Positions 1 through 10,852 are shown, numbered from the stretch's first letter. The stretch: 64,000 bases of DNA from Pseudopithomyces maydicus (GCA_026873275.1 JANTUC010000003.1:2480001-2544000); one strand, 5' to 3'. Notes: generated from the sequence alone by a model not told the origin. A program made the numbers and translations.

Positions 1-498
1 ATAGACGATAGACCGCAGAGCATAATTTCGCTCGCAACTCCATGGCGGACACGAAACGGACCGAATCGGGATGTCTGCCTGTGTGTAAGAAGCTTGATTG
101 TCAATTCGATATCTTTTGCACCAAACGGATTCTTTCCAGTTAACCTGGAGCGTCCACTGAGAGGCGAATTAAGGCAAGGAACATGGCAACAAGCACACGT
201 GCGGAATAGGTTTCCTGAAAGGATGTCTTAGTCCTCTTGAGTATCATAGGTGAGCCTAAACTTCAACACGATGCTCGTGTCTGAGATCATCAAGAAAGCT
301 ATATGCCTAGCCGCGAATACTCTGCGAATCTCAGCAGAACACGATGAGAGACGGCAGCTAGATTGGTGCTCCAGTTGCGTTGACATGGTGGGTAACTTTG
401 TTGTTATTGCACAACAGCATGTCCGTAGTGCGGACCCACCTCCACAATTTCGTTTATGCCTCGTTTCAAAGGATTCCCTCTGGATGCCTTGCCGTCAT
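1..498. other. 3' flank of the SDR gene, no gene seen
   Basis: No reading frame here has family motifs, and I found no tRNA or repeat. The stretch lies downstream of the minus-strand SDR gene, so it should hold its 3' UTR and terminator. A 124-codon frame at 250-624 starts at GTG and overlaps the SDR 3' end, so I do not treat it as a gene. Confidence 0.6.
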
Positions 499-1586
499 TC
501 AGGAAACACCTACAGCACTTGTTGCGTTTCCAGTGACGATGTGGGCTTGACTATCGCGAACAAGCTCCTGGATCCAAATGGGCATGGAACGCACAAATGG
601 TGCAAGCTTCGGTCCCAGGACTAATTGACCGCTTTTAGCTGCAATAATTTGGTCCACCATGATTTTCGCTACGTCTCTAGGATCTTCAAATGATTTGCGG
701 AACTGTTCGTCTAATGTAATGTTCAACCGCGTCTTGGTCCAGATTGGGTAAACGATTGAGGTTTTGATCTGAGGACAAAAGTATCGATGCTTCAATTCTT
801 GCGTGAGGGTCTCATGGAAAGCTATAAGGCCAGCCTTGGTTGCAGCATAGTCGGCAGAGTTTGCCATTCCCAGAAAAGCAGCCATGCTAGAAGTAGCCAT
901 GATATGACCTTTTTTTCTGGAGATCATATCAGGGAGGAACTCTTGCACCGTATACCAGTGACTGATGAGATTTAACCCGACAAGGGTCTGCAGTAGCTTT
1001 GGTGAAAGGTCGAGGATGCTGCTTGAGTTGCCTATCCCGGCATTGTTGATCAGAATGGATGGGGAACCATGGTCTGAGCGTAGTGCCTGGGCAGCGCTGT
1101 GGACAGCGTCCCGCGAAGTGAGATCGCATTGGTAAAAACCAACTTGGTCGCCCTCATCTACGCGCTGGGTTAGCCACGACCATGGGAGCTCAAGCATGGG
1201 TGCCGACGAAATAAGTGCACACCGTTCTGGAGAGCTTCGGACAGCGGCTGAATATCGAGCACAGCAACCTTCACGCCATAAGACACTAGCTCCTTCACGA
1301 CAGCAGCGCCAATTCCATTAGAGCCGCCAGTGACGACAGCAAGCTCCTTGCTCCAGTCCCAGGAGCTTCGATCATTCGTAAACAACCAGCGGTTCTCTGC
1401 CCAGATGTTGAGAAGGCTGTTTACCTCGCGAATGAGGCAAGCCGCCAAGATAGACTGGAAGACGCGAGCAAGCTGTGCGCACTGTGCGGCCGAAAGAGGC
1501 AAGGACGACGGAAGCCCAAAAGAAAGAAGAGCCGTCCAGAGCGCGATGTAGGCTCCCGCGAGCACGAGACCCCGGATCGCTGGCAT
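499..1586 (-). CDS. Short-chain dehydrogenase/reductase, membrane-anchored SDR16C-like
   Basis: Classical SDR of about 343 residues. Exon 1 is 1221-1586 and exon 2 is 499-1164; the 56-nt intron at 1165-1220 starts GTGCAC and ends ACCCAG in phase 0. The N-terminus is hydrophobic (residues 1-40), as in lipid-droplet or ER-anchored retinol/steroid-type SDRs. The Rossmann motif TGGSNGIG is followed by DIQP (an acidic residue where NAD-preferring SDRs have one), NNAG, the catalytic Ser region SSMAAF and YAATK. The substrate cannot be read from sequence; the family oxidises or reduces lipid-like alcohols and ketones. It is divergent from MTG2 with 417 bp between the start codons. Confidence 0.85.
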
Positions 1587-2003
1587 TGCGGCGCGGCCGG
1601 GCAGCAGGCTGTCGAATGGCAGTGAAGGATGGCCCCCCGCACGTGAGTGAAGGCTGCGGGCCTCCAGGAACGCCCTCGGGTGCTTCTGGGTACGAGGTCG
1701 CGGTGGAGACTATGCCGGAGATTGGGCAACAGGAAACAGACAGTGGGCCACGCAGGTACCAGCAGGCAGCGTGAGACGGAGCGCAGACACGACCAGGCCT
1801 TGCAGAGGGTGGCGAGGCGACGACGGTGGGCGGTGGCCTGCTCACAGCCCAGGAACGCGCTGGGTGAAGTCCGACGCGCTAGTTACATAACACGACACGC
1901 GAACCCCCGAAGCAGCATCGCATCAGAGCCTTCGGACTTTGTTCAACGCCACTTCATCGTCGCGTTTCAGGGCTTCCAAGCAAGACCTGGAGCATCCTGC
2001 TGC
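1587..2003. promoter_or_regulatory. Divergent promoter between SDR gene and MTG2
   Basis: These 417 bp separate two start codons on opposite strands, so both core promoters must lie here. The region is GC-rich and open in several frames by composition alone. The MTG2 frame stays open to 1647 but has no ATG before 2004. I recognised no specific operator. Confidence 0.5.
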
Positions 2004-3752
2004 ATGCCACCGCTGGCCAGACCTGCCACCCGGCATTTCTGCCTCGGCAGCACCTTGACGCCATTCCTATATCCCTCGCTGTCCGAAGCCTGTGCGCGCT
2101 CCATTGCTCGTCGCTTTCTCGTCCGTGGGCGAGTATCAACAGCAAGATGTAGTTCGACCACCGCCGAGAGCCATGACTCTCAATCCGAATCGCTCTACTC
2201 GCAACCGTCCCATCTGAACCCGACACCTGACAACTACGCCCTCACTCCCTTCGCCGACCGATGCATCCTGACAGTTGAAGCCGGCGCCGGCGGCCATGGT
2301 TGCGTGTCGTTCCTGCGCGAGAAGTACATTGAGGAAGGGCCAGCGAATGGCGGCGATGGCGGCAGTGGTGGGAACGTGTACATCCAGGCAGTCCGTGGCG
2401 AGACATCGTTGCACAAGCTTGCCAGGCGGCGGCTCATGAAGGCTGGAAGAGGCAGAAACGGACAGGGAAAAGTGAAGGGCGGGGAGCGGGGCGAAGATGT
2501 CCTGATCACAGTGCCGGTAGGCACCATTGTGCGTGAAATCCAGCGACTCGATCCCATAGCCGATGAGATCGAAGAGCAGGAACAACTCGAGCGTGACCGT
2601 GAACGCGAACGTGACCGGGCGCAAAGATCACGGCGGCGCAAACCGAATACCGAAACAGAACCAGAACCGGCGCCAGAAATGGAGCCTGGTACCTATAGGA
2701 AGGATAAATGGCTGGTTTTCCCAGGCATGGTGCCTTCCGAACTCAACAGACTGGCCTTCCCGACGCTGCCCCCGCCGCGAAAGTCTCACTTGGCAGCACT
2801 TCAACCCCAAGCCCCCATATGGCTGGATCTGGACAAGCACATGGAGACGCCCATGCTTCTCGCCGCCGGGGCCATGGGTGGTCTTGGAAACCCCCATTTC
2901 GTTACCGCGAACCATTATCGACCCATGATGGCTACGAGGGGCGACCCAGGCATGAAGATATCACTACAGCTGGAGCTGAAGATCCTGGCAGATCTTGCGC
3001 TCGTGGGTCTTCCCAATGCGGGGAAAAGCACACTTCTGCGCGCTTTGAGCAACAGCAGAGCTCGTGTTGGCAATTGGGCTTTCACGACGCTGCAACCTAA
3101 CGTAGGCACTGTAGTATTGGACGACCATAAGGGACGGCCAAAGGTTGTCAAGAGGGGAAGGGATGGCGTGTTACGTGACAATTTCACCATTGCAGACGTT
3201 CCAGGATTGATCGAGGATGCGCATCTTGACAAAGGCTTAGGTCTTGGTTTCCTGCGACATGTGGAAAGAGCTGCGGTCCTCGCATTCGTCATCGATCTCT
3301 CTGCTGGGGACGCTGTGCAGGCATTGAAGCTTCTCTGGCGCGAAGTGTCCGAATACGAAACTATACGCGGCAAAGAGCTCAATGCTGAGACCGAACGGCG
3401 CATGGTTACCTATCAGCCTCCCAACCACCGCTCTACCCCAAGCGATCCATCAGACATGATCGATTCGCCCGACTTTGACACAAATATAACGCCCCTCGAT
3501 TTCATACCAACTACGCCTATATCAGCGAAGCCATGGTTCGTCCTCGCAACCAAAGCGGATCTTCCTGAGACTCAGGCAAATTATCTACGTTTGCAGCAAT
3601 ATTTAGATGGTGTAAATAAGGGCACAGAATCGCATCCTAGCAGCCGCAAAAACGCGTGGAAGAAGAGCGTCCAAGCGCTGCCAGTCAGTGCCATCAAGGC
3701 TGAAGGTGTGGATGCCATTCCTCAGCTGGTGATGGATCTCCTAGAAGATTAA
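2004..3752 (+). CDS. MTG2: Mitochondrial Obg-family GTPase (MTG2-like)
   Basis: Intronless, 582 residues from the only in-frame ATG. The first about 75 residues are rich in Arg, Ser and Ala with almost no acidic residues, as in a mitochondrial presequence. The Obg fold follows, with its glycine-rich segment (GAGGHGCVSF, GGDGGSGGNV). The G domain shows GLPNAGKST (P-loop, about residues 336-344), DVPGL (G3), ATKAD where most GTPases have NKxD (G4), and SAIKAEG (G5). Between the Obg fold and the G domain lies an unusual highly charged insert (ERDRERERDRAQRSRRR, then a Glu/Pro run) of about 60 residues. The family acts in late assembly of the large mitoribosomal subunit; mitochondrial location is inferred. 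Confidence 0.9.
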   Translation: MPPLARPATRHFCLGSTLTPFLYPSLSEACARSIARRFLVRGRVSTARCSSTTAESHDSQSESLYSQPSHLNPTPDNYALTPFADRCILTVEAGAGGHGCVSFLREKYIEEGPANGGDGGSGGNVYIQAVRGETSLHKLARRRLMKAGRGRNGQGKVKGGERGEDVLITVPVGTIVREIQRLDPIADEIEEQEQLERDRERERDRAQRSRRRKPNTETEPEPAPEMEPGTYRKDKWLVFPGMVPSELNRLAFPTLPPPRKSHLAALQPQAPIWLDLDKHMETPMLLAAGAMGGLGNPHFVTANHYRPMMATRGDPGMKISLQLELKILADLALVGLPNAGKSTLLRALSNSRARVGNWAFTTLQPNVGTVVLDDHKGRPKVVKRGRDGVLRDNFTIADVPGLIEDAHLDKGLGLGFLRHVERAAVLAFVIDLSAGDAVQALKLLWREVSEYETIRGKELNAETERRMVTYQPPNHRSTPSDPSDMIDSPDFDTNITPLDFIPTTPISAKPWFVLATKADLPETQANYLRLQQYLDGVNKGTESHPSSRKNAWKKSVQALPVSAIKAEGVDAIPQLVMDLLED

Positions 3753-4447
3753 GATACCCCTCTCTCTATATTTAAATGTACAAATACTATTGAAATTTCC
3801 ATGCCATTGTTCATACAGATTAATCATGCACGCTTCATACAAACATGAATAATATTCCTAATGAGTGTGCATATCAGCATCGCACTTGCCATTTTGAATG
3901 TACGTACACTACCAACTGCATACGTCAAATCCACCGTATAAGCAAGCTCAGCACCACCCGGTAATTGCAGATCTCACCCCCCTCAGCGCTGCAGGTACGC
4001 GCATAGTCCACCCACACTCTGCACGCCATCTAACTGCGTCATCTCCGTCGGCTGGCCGGACTAATGCACCATCCTGACCCGCGCATGAGGCGTGCCGGGG
4101 TAGGCTGAGGACTTGTTGGAGGGAGGCTCATAAGCAAGGAAAGTTAAGGTAAAGTCGCGTATATAGCCTGGAAGAAGGCAAGTGTGCGCTTTTGAGGTGG
4201 GCGATGGGATTGTGGTAGTTAGGTAAGTAGGTAATATGCAGTTGTTTGGTATAGAATGCGGAGACGAGAACTCTAACGATGAGGGTCGTGGAGCGGATTG
4301 ATGTGTGCTTCTAGGGGTTTGAAGTCTGGTGTTCATGAGGCGCAAAAAGAAGTGCCCATACTTTCACGCACCCATTTACCCACCCGCATGCAATGTTCAC
4401 GGAAGGATACCCTCTGCTATCTAAACACTCAAAAGGCAAAAAAGTAA
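3753..4447. other. Intergenic, MTG2 3' flank
   Basis: AT-rich 3' flank of MTG2. No supported gene; the small minus-strand frames at 4061-4345 and 4311-4514 have no family features, and the second runs into the tRNA. Confidence 0.5.
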
Positions 4448-4539
4448 TTCCAATGCGGGGAATCGAACCCCGGCCTTGTCGGCACTTTGAATCGATGATC
4501 CATGAGAGCGACAAATCCTAGCCACTAGACCACATTGGA
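4448..4539 (-). tRNA. tRNA-Glu (anticodon CUC) with a 20-nt intron
   Basis: The minus strand reads a full cloverleaf. The acceptor stem is a perfect 7 bp (TCCAATG with CATTGGA) with discriminator A at 4448. The D arm carries GGTCTAGTGGCTAGGAT and the T arm GGGGTTCGATTCCCC. The anticodon stem TGTCG/CGACA closes a loop CTCTCAC, giving anticodon CTC. A 20-nt intron (TGGATCATCGATTCAAAGTG) sits one base 3' of the anticodon, the normal place for a nuclear tRNA intron. The mature length is 72 nt before CCA addition. Confidence 0.95.
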
Positions 4540-5215
4540 TGTTGTACTTGTTTGATGAAAGAAATGTAACTTTGCAAATGAATATCCTGCGTTGTTTACA
4601 CACTACCTACTCATACTCAAAAGCTTCAATCTTATCGCACACCGATACCCATTAAAGCAATTTTAGCATTTGGGGTGGAGCCACAGAGAGTGGTCTAGTG
4701 GCAAGAGCGGGGCCCTGTGGCTGCCGTTTCGTCATTCGCTCCTTTCCGCCAGTGTACCACGCTGTGATTCAGCAATGTTAATACATAGATACTCTCAATG
4801 TTAGAGCTGCTAGTCTTCTTGTGACCAATCGCCATCTTAAATGTGAGACAGTTTTGTCTATTTCGCAGATCAACCAATTGCAGTTGTTGGTTTGATCTTG
4901 ACTGCCGTAGTGTTCTCGACTTTCTATGCAACATGTACATTCAGAATAAATCATCACCATCCCCATACAGCATAATAATTTCCCAAAACGTGACAATCAC
5001 CATTTCTCGTCCAGCACGATATATCATATGTATTTTCGGTAGATTTAATTCGATGGAAATGGATGCTGCCCATACTGGGGATTTCCATGCTCAAGATCTG
5101 TCATAGCAACACGACCATCTGAACGAACTCCGAAACTTTGACTTTTCTGTAATGTCATTCCGACAATGCTAATATATCTCTGACCAACTCCGAATATTTT
5201 CTGCTTTGACGTGTG
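4540..5215. other. Intergenic between tRNA-Glu and the HIS5 promoter
   Basis: No coding signal. At 4681-4720 a 40-nt segment bounded by CCACAG and CTGTGG contains TGGTCTAGTGGC, matching the D-arm region of the tRNA-Glu at 4448-4539 but on the other strand. It lacks T-arm and anticodon arms, so it is at most a tRNA remnant. Confidence 0.4.
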
Positions 5216-5263
5216 TGAGTCAAAAGATAAGAGTGAAGAGGTATAGCTCGGAAGGGTGACTCT
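5216..5263 (+). promoter_or_regulatory. Two Gcn4/CpcA-type sites upstream of HIS5
   Basis: TGAGTCA lies at 5216-5222, an exact consensus for the bZIP factor of cross-pathway (general amino-acid) control. TGACTCT at 5257-5263 is a one-mismatch copy. They are 153 and 113 bp upstream of the HIS5 ATG. Amino-acid biosynthesis genes of ascomycetes are commonly controlled this way; for this gene it is inference from motif and position. Confidence 0.6.
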
Positions 5264-5369
5264 TCCCCGGGGCCGCCGATTAGACCCCGCGACACGTACA
5301 AAAAGTTGCCCCGCGCCGCGCCATTCAACACAACAGCAGCTTTGCCTTGCAGCAACACCCACAAACACC

Positions 5370-6781
5370 ATGGCCTCGAGAAGATCAGCATTCGACTTGT
5401 CCAAGTGCGCGCGACCAAACATCCTTGCATTGGAGCCATACAGATGCGCGCGCGAGTACGTCATCCTCTTCTGCTCTAGGTGGAGCAACGAGTAACCCAG
5501 GCAGTGATTACAAGGACGACGGCACAAACATCCTCCTCGACGCGAACGAGAACGCGCTGGGCCCTGGCCTTGCGCTGAATGAGAATGGAAAACTCACAAA
5601 CGGCGCGACAAGCAGCTCAGGCCCGTCCATCGACATCGACCTGTTGGGTCTCAATCGATACCCCGACCCGTGCGTCCTCACCTTCTACGCAAGCCATTTC
5701 ACGCTGACACGACACCTACAGCCACCAGATAGACCTCAAGCAATCCCTCTGTAACCTCCGCAACACGCACGCCCACACCTCGAAAACCATCACACCCGAC
5801 CACCTCTTCGTGGGTGTCGGCTCCGACGAAGCCATCGATGCCCTCCTCCGCGCCTTCTGCGTCCCAGGCAAAGACAAGATCCTCGTTTGCCCACCCACCT
5901 ATGGCATGTACAGCGTCTCCGCCCAGGTCAACGATGTCGCGCTCGTCAAAGTCCCGCTGCAAACACCAGGCTTCCAGCTCGACGTACCCGCAATCACATC
6001 CGCGCTGTCCAACGACCCAAGCATAAAACTCGCATACTTCTGCTCACCCGGCAACCCGACTGGTGCGCTGCTGAAGAAGGAGGACGTTCAGCCCATTCTG
6101 GAGCATGAGAGCTGGAACGGCGTCGTCGTGCTGGACGAGGCGTACATTGACTTTGCGCCTGATGGCAGCAGTTTGGCAGAGTGGGTCGCCGAGTGGCCCA
6201 ACTTGGTTGTCATGCAGACGCTGTCGAAGGGCTTCGGACTGGCGGGTATCCGTTTGGGTGCAGTCTTCACCGACCCGGCCATTGCGCGGATCCTGAACTC
6301 GCTGAAGGCGCCATACAATATTTCGAACCCGACCAGCCAGCTCGCGCGTGCAGCGCTGGACCCAAAGCACCTGGAAGTCATGTACAAGAACAGAGACATA
6401 CTGTTGGTGCAGAGAGACAGGATGTTGAAGGAGCTGCCGAAGATCCCGGGCGTAGGAAAGTTCATCGGTGGCGAGGAGTCGAATTTCTTGCTGTTCGAGA
6501 TGCTGGATGCGCCGGCGGACAAGGGTGGAAAGCCATCTAACGAGACAGCCTTGGCAGTCTACGAAGGATTGGCGGAAGAGAAGGGTGTGGTGGTGAGGTT
6601 CAGAGGAAAGGAGTATGGATGCTTGGGCTGCTTGAGGATTACAGTTGGCAGTGAAAAGGAGGTGGATCGGTTCTTGGAGGAGATTAGAGCTGTGCTGGAG
6701 AACATCTTCAAGAAGTCCGGGAAGCTGGGCGCCCAAGAGGAGGAGAAGAGGGAACTGGAGGCCAATGCTGTTGTGGCATGA
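5370..6781 (+). CDS. HIS5: Histidinol-phosphate aminotransferase
   Basis: Three exons, 5370-5455, 5505-5669 and 5722-6781, give 436 residues; the introns are 49 and 52 nt. PLP-dependent class I/II aminotransferase that converts imidazole-acetol phosphate and glutamate to histidinol phosphate (EC 2.6.1.9) in histidine biosynthesis. Diagnostic segments are FDLSKCARPNILALEPYRCA at the start, LLDANENALGP, NRYPDPHQ, the GVGSDEAID loop, the AYFCSPGNPTGA substrate loop and TLSKGFGLAGIRLG with the PLP lysine at K253. The ATG sits in a good context (CACCATGG). The exon 1/2 junction was placed to restore the conserved Asp-Asp-Tyr-Lys stretch. Gcn4-type sites lie just upstream. Confidence 0.95.
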
Positions 6782-7304
6782 TCGTGATGATAAGGCATAG
6801 TGAACAACCATCACGGTGCTTTCTAGGAAGGGTGGAAAAACCAGCCGCCTGTGCATGAACGGTAGACCGCCGAACCCAATGATAGAGAAGGGACAGAAAT
6901 TTTAATCAGAGGCTCAATGCCAGTGTATATTTGCACATGCCCCATTGACGTGATGAGTATATATGGTGGAAGGGTAAGGTTTTTTTCTAATCGAGTACAC
7001 TGAAGTTTCCTACTCGTTCTTGATTACATCTCTCTGGACTTAGATTCACCCTCAACATCTCACAAATCTGATTTCTTCATAAAGTCAGAACGAATTCAAA
7101 TGCACGACGTATTGATTATATCATATGCTATTTGTCAACGACCCCCTGCAGGCCTACCTTCAACGGTTCATCGACGACACCGACATCCTCAATACACGCC
7201 GAGAACCGCGCACATAACGACTCAGACCAAGATGTGCTTTATATATGTTCTATATTCTGTCGATATCTGGGTAGTCCCACGTCTGTTTTGTAATTTCTGT
7301 AAAG
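6782..7304. other. Intergenic between HIS5 and the SurE-like gene
   Basis: Contains the HIS5 3' flank and the promoter of the next plus-strand gene. A 115-codon frame at 7100-7447 overlaps the start of the SurE-like gene in another frame and shows no family features. Confidence 0.5.
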
Positions 7305-8446
7305 ATGGTGCCGTATTTGGCACTGATTGCAGCCCTTTGCGGTGGCAGCGTCGCCGGACCAGTCAAAATACCGACCCGCGATCCCAACGAGCTCGCTCCT
7401 TCTCTACGCATTGTTCAGTCCAACGACGATGGCTGGGCGGAGGCTAATGCTCGCGCTTTCTTCAATCGCTTGACCGCTGCGGGCCACGATGTTGTACTCT
7501 CGGCACCAGCTCTCGACCGGTCTGGGACAGGTGTGTGAGCGATGTGACAGGAATTCTTGTGGAATCTCCTGGAATAATCATTGAATATAACTGACTGAGT
7601 CTATAGGCTTCTTCGACTTCCCACCAAAGTCCTTACCCATGACTTCCGGCTGTGAATATAAAAGCTGTCCCCCGAAGAGCCCTGCAACGGGATACAATGC
7701 CTCGAACCCGCGTCTCAATTACGTCAACTCCTTCCCCGTCACAAGTGTACGCGTAGGCCTGCAGAGCATTGCACCAAAGCTGTGGAACGGTGGTACTGCC
7801 GATCTAGTCGTCTCCGGCGTGAATGTAGGATACAATATCGGACTCCAGGTCTATGGCTCAGGTGTGTACGTCTATGCATGCAAGCAGTTACTACTCCGAC
7901 AACTAATCACACCAATGGAAAGGTACCGATAACGTCGCCATGTATGCTGCCCGCCATGGTGTTCCCGCTCTCGCTTTCAGCGGACATCACGGCGAGCGAG
8001 TCGCTTGGAACAAGCCCTGGCCACGGCATAGCACTGTCTATGCTGACGTGGCCCACAAGCTTACGACTACAGTCGTAGCTGCGGGGAAGCCATTTCTGCC
8101 CGACGGTACCTGGCTGAATGTCAACATGCCCAAGACCTCGTCCAAGTGCGATTCTGTCGAGAAGTTCAAGTTCGTACTGACAAAGATTGATATGAGCCTC
8201 CAAATGGGACTCTCGTTGTTTCAGAACTTTGGCAAACCAGATGTGACGGTTTGTGGAAATAAAGGGAACTTACCACTGGAAGCCTGGATAGCTAAGAAGT
8301 ACGAGAAGCAGTGCGTGGTTACTGTAAGCGTGGGGAGGGCAGGATTACCAGGCACGGCAGCGAACGCAGGTAAAGCGACTCAGTATGTTGTGGCCAAGAA
8401 GCTGAGTGGCATTTTGACGTGCCCCAAAGATTTGGGTCGGAATTGA
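7305..8446 (+). CDS. Secreted SurE-like acid phosphatase / 5'-nucleotidase
   Basis: Exons 7305-7530, 7607-7861 and 7923-8446 give 334 residues; both introns (76 and 61 nt) are phase 1 and split Gly codons. An N-terminal signal peptide (residues 1-18, ending SVAG) predicts secretion. The SurE fold is marked by QSNDDGW (metal-binding Asp41-Asp42), SAPALDRSGTG, the VSGVNVGYNIG motif and the ALAFSGHHG segment. SurE proteins are divalent-metal-dependent phosphatases acting on nucleoside monophosphates and other phosphomonoesters; the secreted fungal branch is usually annotated acid phosphatase. The substrate is not readable from sequence. Confidence 0.88.
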
Positions 8447-9063
8447 TGCAGCTCAACGCGGACCTGTGGCGCGAGTATATTCCGAGACGTAGCAACAACC
8501 AAAGCCGCTACTTCCGATGTTTCTGATAAGATGCACTAGCTTTTTAATAACATCCAACTGTATGTATCTAATCGGCTATTGGGTATCCCAAAGAAGCTGT
8601 CGTTGCGCTCGAAGCGAGTGTTGTGCCACATGCACTACCGTGCTGCGTAACGATCCCTACCTATCAGGCACCATTGACATCGTACAGTGTCGGATTAGGT
8701 TGCCTTGAGCATGGGGGACCCAGAATCCGGGAGCGCGTCAAGGCTTCAGATAGTCATACAGACACATATCATGGACGAGTCGGGTAGGAGCCCCCTCAAC
8801 GGTCTTCTCAGGTGGATGTAACATTGCCCGATGCCACCCCACACTGCTATGAAGTTGTTCGCGTCTAGAGACTGCTTTTTCGACGAACAGTATCCCACTT
8901 TGAACTCTTCTAACAAATCGAGATCCTTTTTCGTTTCAGCCACATTGTTAATCTGGGGTACATGAGAAATGCCAGCCCGGGGAAAGTCTGAGTAGTTCGT
9001 ATTTCTTCACGATTCTCAGTCCTAGAGCCATTCAAGCAGTAATTTGGGCGCGCGTGGGTAATC
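8447..9063. other. Intergenic upstream of the PTH11-like gene
   Basis: No supported gene. Minus-strand frames at 8746-8943 and 8910-9176 have no recognisable domain, and the second overlaps exon 1 of the receptor gene. Confidence 0.5.
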
Positions 9064-10466
9064 ATGTTGCTGGAAAACAATCCCCGTGGGAGGCAAGCGG
9101 TCATTCTCTCGAGCGTGTTTACCGCATTGGCCACTTCGACTGTCGTGTTGAGGCTGTACACTCGGTTCTGTGTCATTCGATGTTCTGGAATTGAAGACTA
9201 TGGTATCTTAATTGCGTTGGTATGAAAGAGGGCCCCATCAATGATTCAACTAATATGTTCAAAGCTCTGTTCGATCGGCTTGACTATTTGCATCGGGATT
9301 CGTAAGTCAGTCGAGCTCCTTCGCGCTGGCAAAAGACCAACAGCTTCTAGAGGCAGAATATGGGATGGGAAGACACATATGGGAGCTTACAGAAGAAGAC
9401 TCGACACACTCGCTCAAGGTAAGCACACATACATCATGGGGCTCAAACACCACTGCTCATGCTTTTGGATAGGCCTTTTATGCTAGTCTGATTGCTTACT
9501 ATCTCTCTCTCGCCTTTACAAAAATCTCGGTACTGTTACAATACCGGCGCGTATTTTCCACGAAGCGATTCCAGATCGTATGTTACGTTGTCCTAGCGAT
9601 CGTCATCGCATACGCAATCTGGACCGTATTCAGCAGCATCTTTGGCTGCCGGCCTATCCAAGCTTTCTGGACACTGAAGCAACCTTTCAAATGTCTCGAT
9701 CAATATGCAACGTGGTTCTTCAACGGCGGTATGAATATCTTGACGGATTTCACCATCATGATTCTACCAATGCCAGTCATCCGAGGTCTCAATCTGCCGC
9801 GGAGGCAGAAACAAGCACTCACTGCGATCTTTGCTCTCGGAGGCTTGTAAGTGAATCAACACCTCTCTTACATGTTTCTCTCTCTGTTTCACGTGGCTTG
9901 TGCCACCCGAGCAATCTGGGTAACCAGGCTGTTACTGTCATACGGTGCACAATACACATACAGCCTGATTCTGGACTGTCACACATATAATTCTTCCACG
10001 GCTTCTGGCTCCCGACAGCTGACAATTGTGGTTTCAGCGTATGCCTAGTTTCGATAATGAGGCTTCACTCACTCGTCGCAATATCGAACTCCCCGGATCC
10101 GACGTTCGATAACCCCCCTGCTGCGACGTGGAGTTCTTCGGAGGCCAACATTAGCATTGTGTGTTCCTGTCTGCCTTGTCTGCGGCCTTTAATCATCCGT
10201 CACCTTCCCGGAGTGTTCTCCACAACGTCCGGATCTAATCGATCGTGGTTCTGTAATGGGAACAAGGGTGTGAGACACTCTGTGAGAAGTGCATTCAGTG
10301 CATACAGGGGGAAGGTAAGAACGTGTCGACGACGATCAATTCGGAGGACATGTTTGATATGCATCATATCGAGGATAGAGATTCGATTATACAGGTAGTG
10401 ACTGAGATCCATATCACGGTTGAGAAAAAGAGGAAGAGCCAGGTGCAAGGAATCGAATCGGTATAA
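9064..10466 (+). CDS. PTH11-type rhodopsin-fold integral membrane protein (G-protein-coupled receptor-like)
   Basis: Assembled across frames: exons 9064-9219, 9311-9418, 9473-9846 and from 10038. About 340 residues. Features of the fungal rhodopsin-domain family are ALATSTVVLRLYTRF followed by GIEDYGILIAL, then YGMGRHIWEL, AFYASLIAYYLSLAFTKISV, the SIFGCRPIQAFW cysteine segment, ILPMPVIRGLNLPRRQK, and SEANISIVCSCLPCLRP near the C-terminus. All introns up to 10038 fit phase. After 10269 the C-terminal tail (INSEDMFDMHH to the TAA at 10464) is one frame away. Either a very short 38-nt intron (10270-10307) or a one-base deficit in the G5 run at 10307-10311 explains it; I favour the latter. Relatives sense surface or host cues, but no ligand can be inferred. 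Confidence 0.82.
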
Positions 10467-10852
10467 CAAGATCGCCAGTGGGTCATGGTTGTGGAGCTGC
10501 GGGCGGCCTACCTGATTTACGACAAGATAGATGATGGGGGTTCTTTAGAAAGGGTGTTATGACTGGTATCAAGCCTATTAATCCAGTATAGTTTACGCAG
10601 TTGAGTTGTGGCAGTGCGTGATTTGAGTCTAAAGGTAGCGGCCCCTAGACTACAGTCAGTCACATGTGACGTAAACCCATGCACCTGAACTCTTCCTGAG
10701 TCAACAAAGACTCACCGGTTCACAGGAGTAACTCACCTATAAAAGCGCGATCGATCTTCTCCTAGTGCTACAGATTACCGAGTGAATCCTTTGACGCACA
10801 ACCCAATATACACATTGCGCTGCGCATACTAGATACCAGCCACGAAGACCTG
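10467..10852 (+). promoter_or_regulatory. Upstream region of the Thg1-like gene with palindromic motifs
   Basis: A perfect 12-bp palindrome GTCACATGTGAC lies at 10659-10670 and overlaps TGACGTAA (10667-10674), a CRE/ATF-like bZIP site. TGAGTCA-like motifs occur about 30 bp further downstream. These match known bZIP/bHLH half-sites, but their function is inference. Confidence 0.4.

Noticed and set aside
250..624. 124-codon frame near the left edge
   Set aside because: It starts at GTG, overlaps the SDR 3' end on the other strand, and shows no domain or signal.
1647..2003. 119-codon N-terminal extension of MTG2
   Set aside because: It begins at GTG, covers the divergent promoter, and has no ATG; the ATG at 2004 gives a proper mitochondrial presequence.
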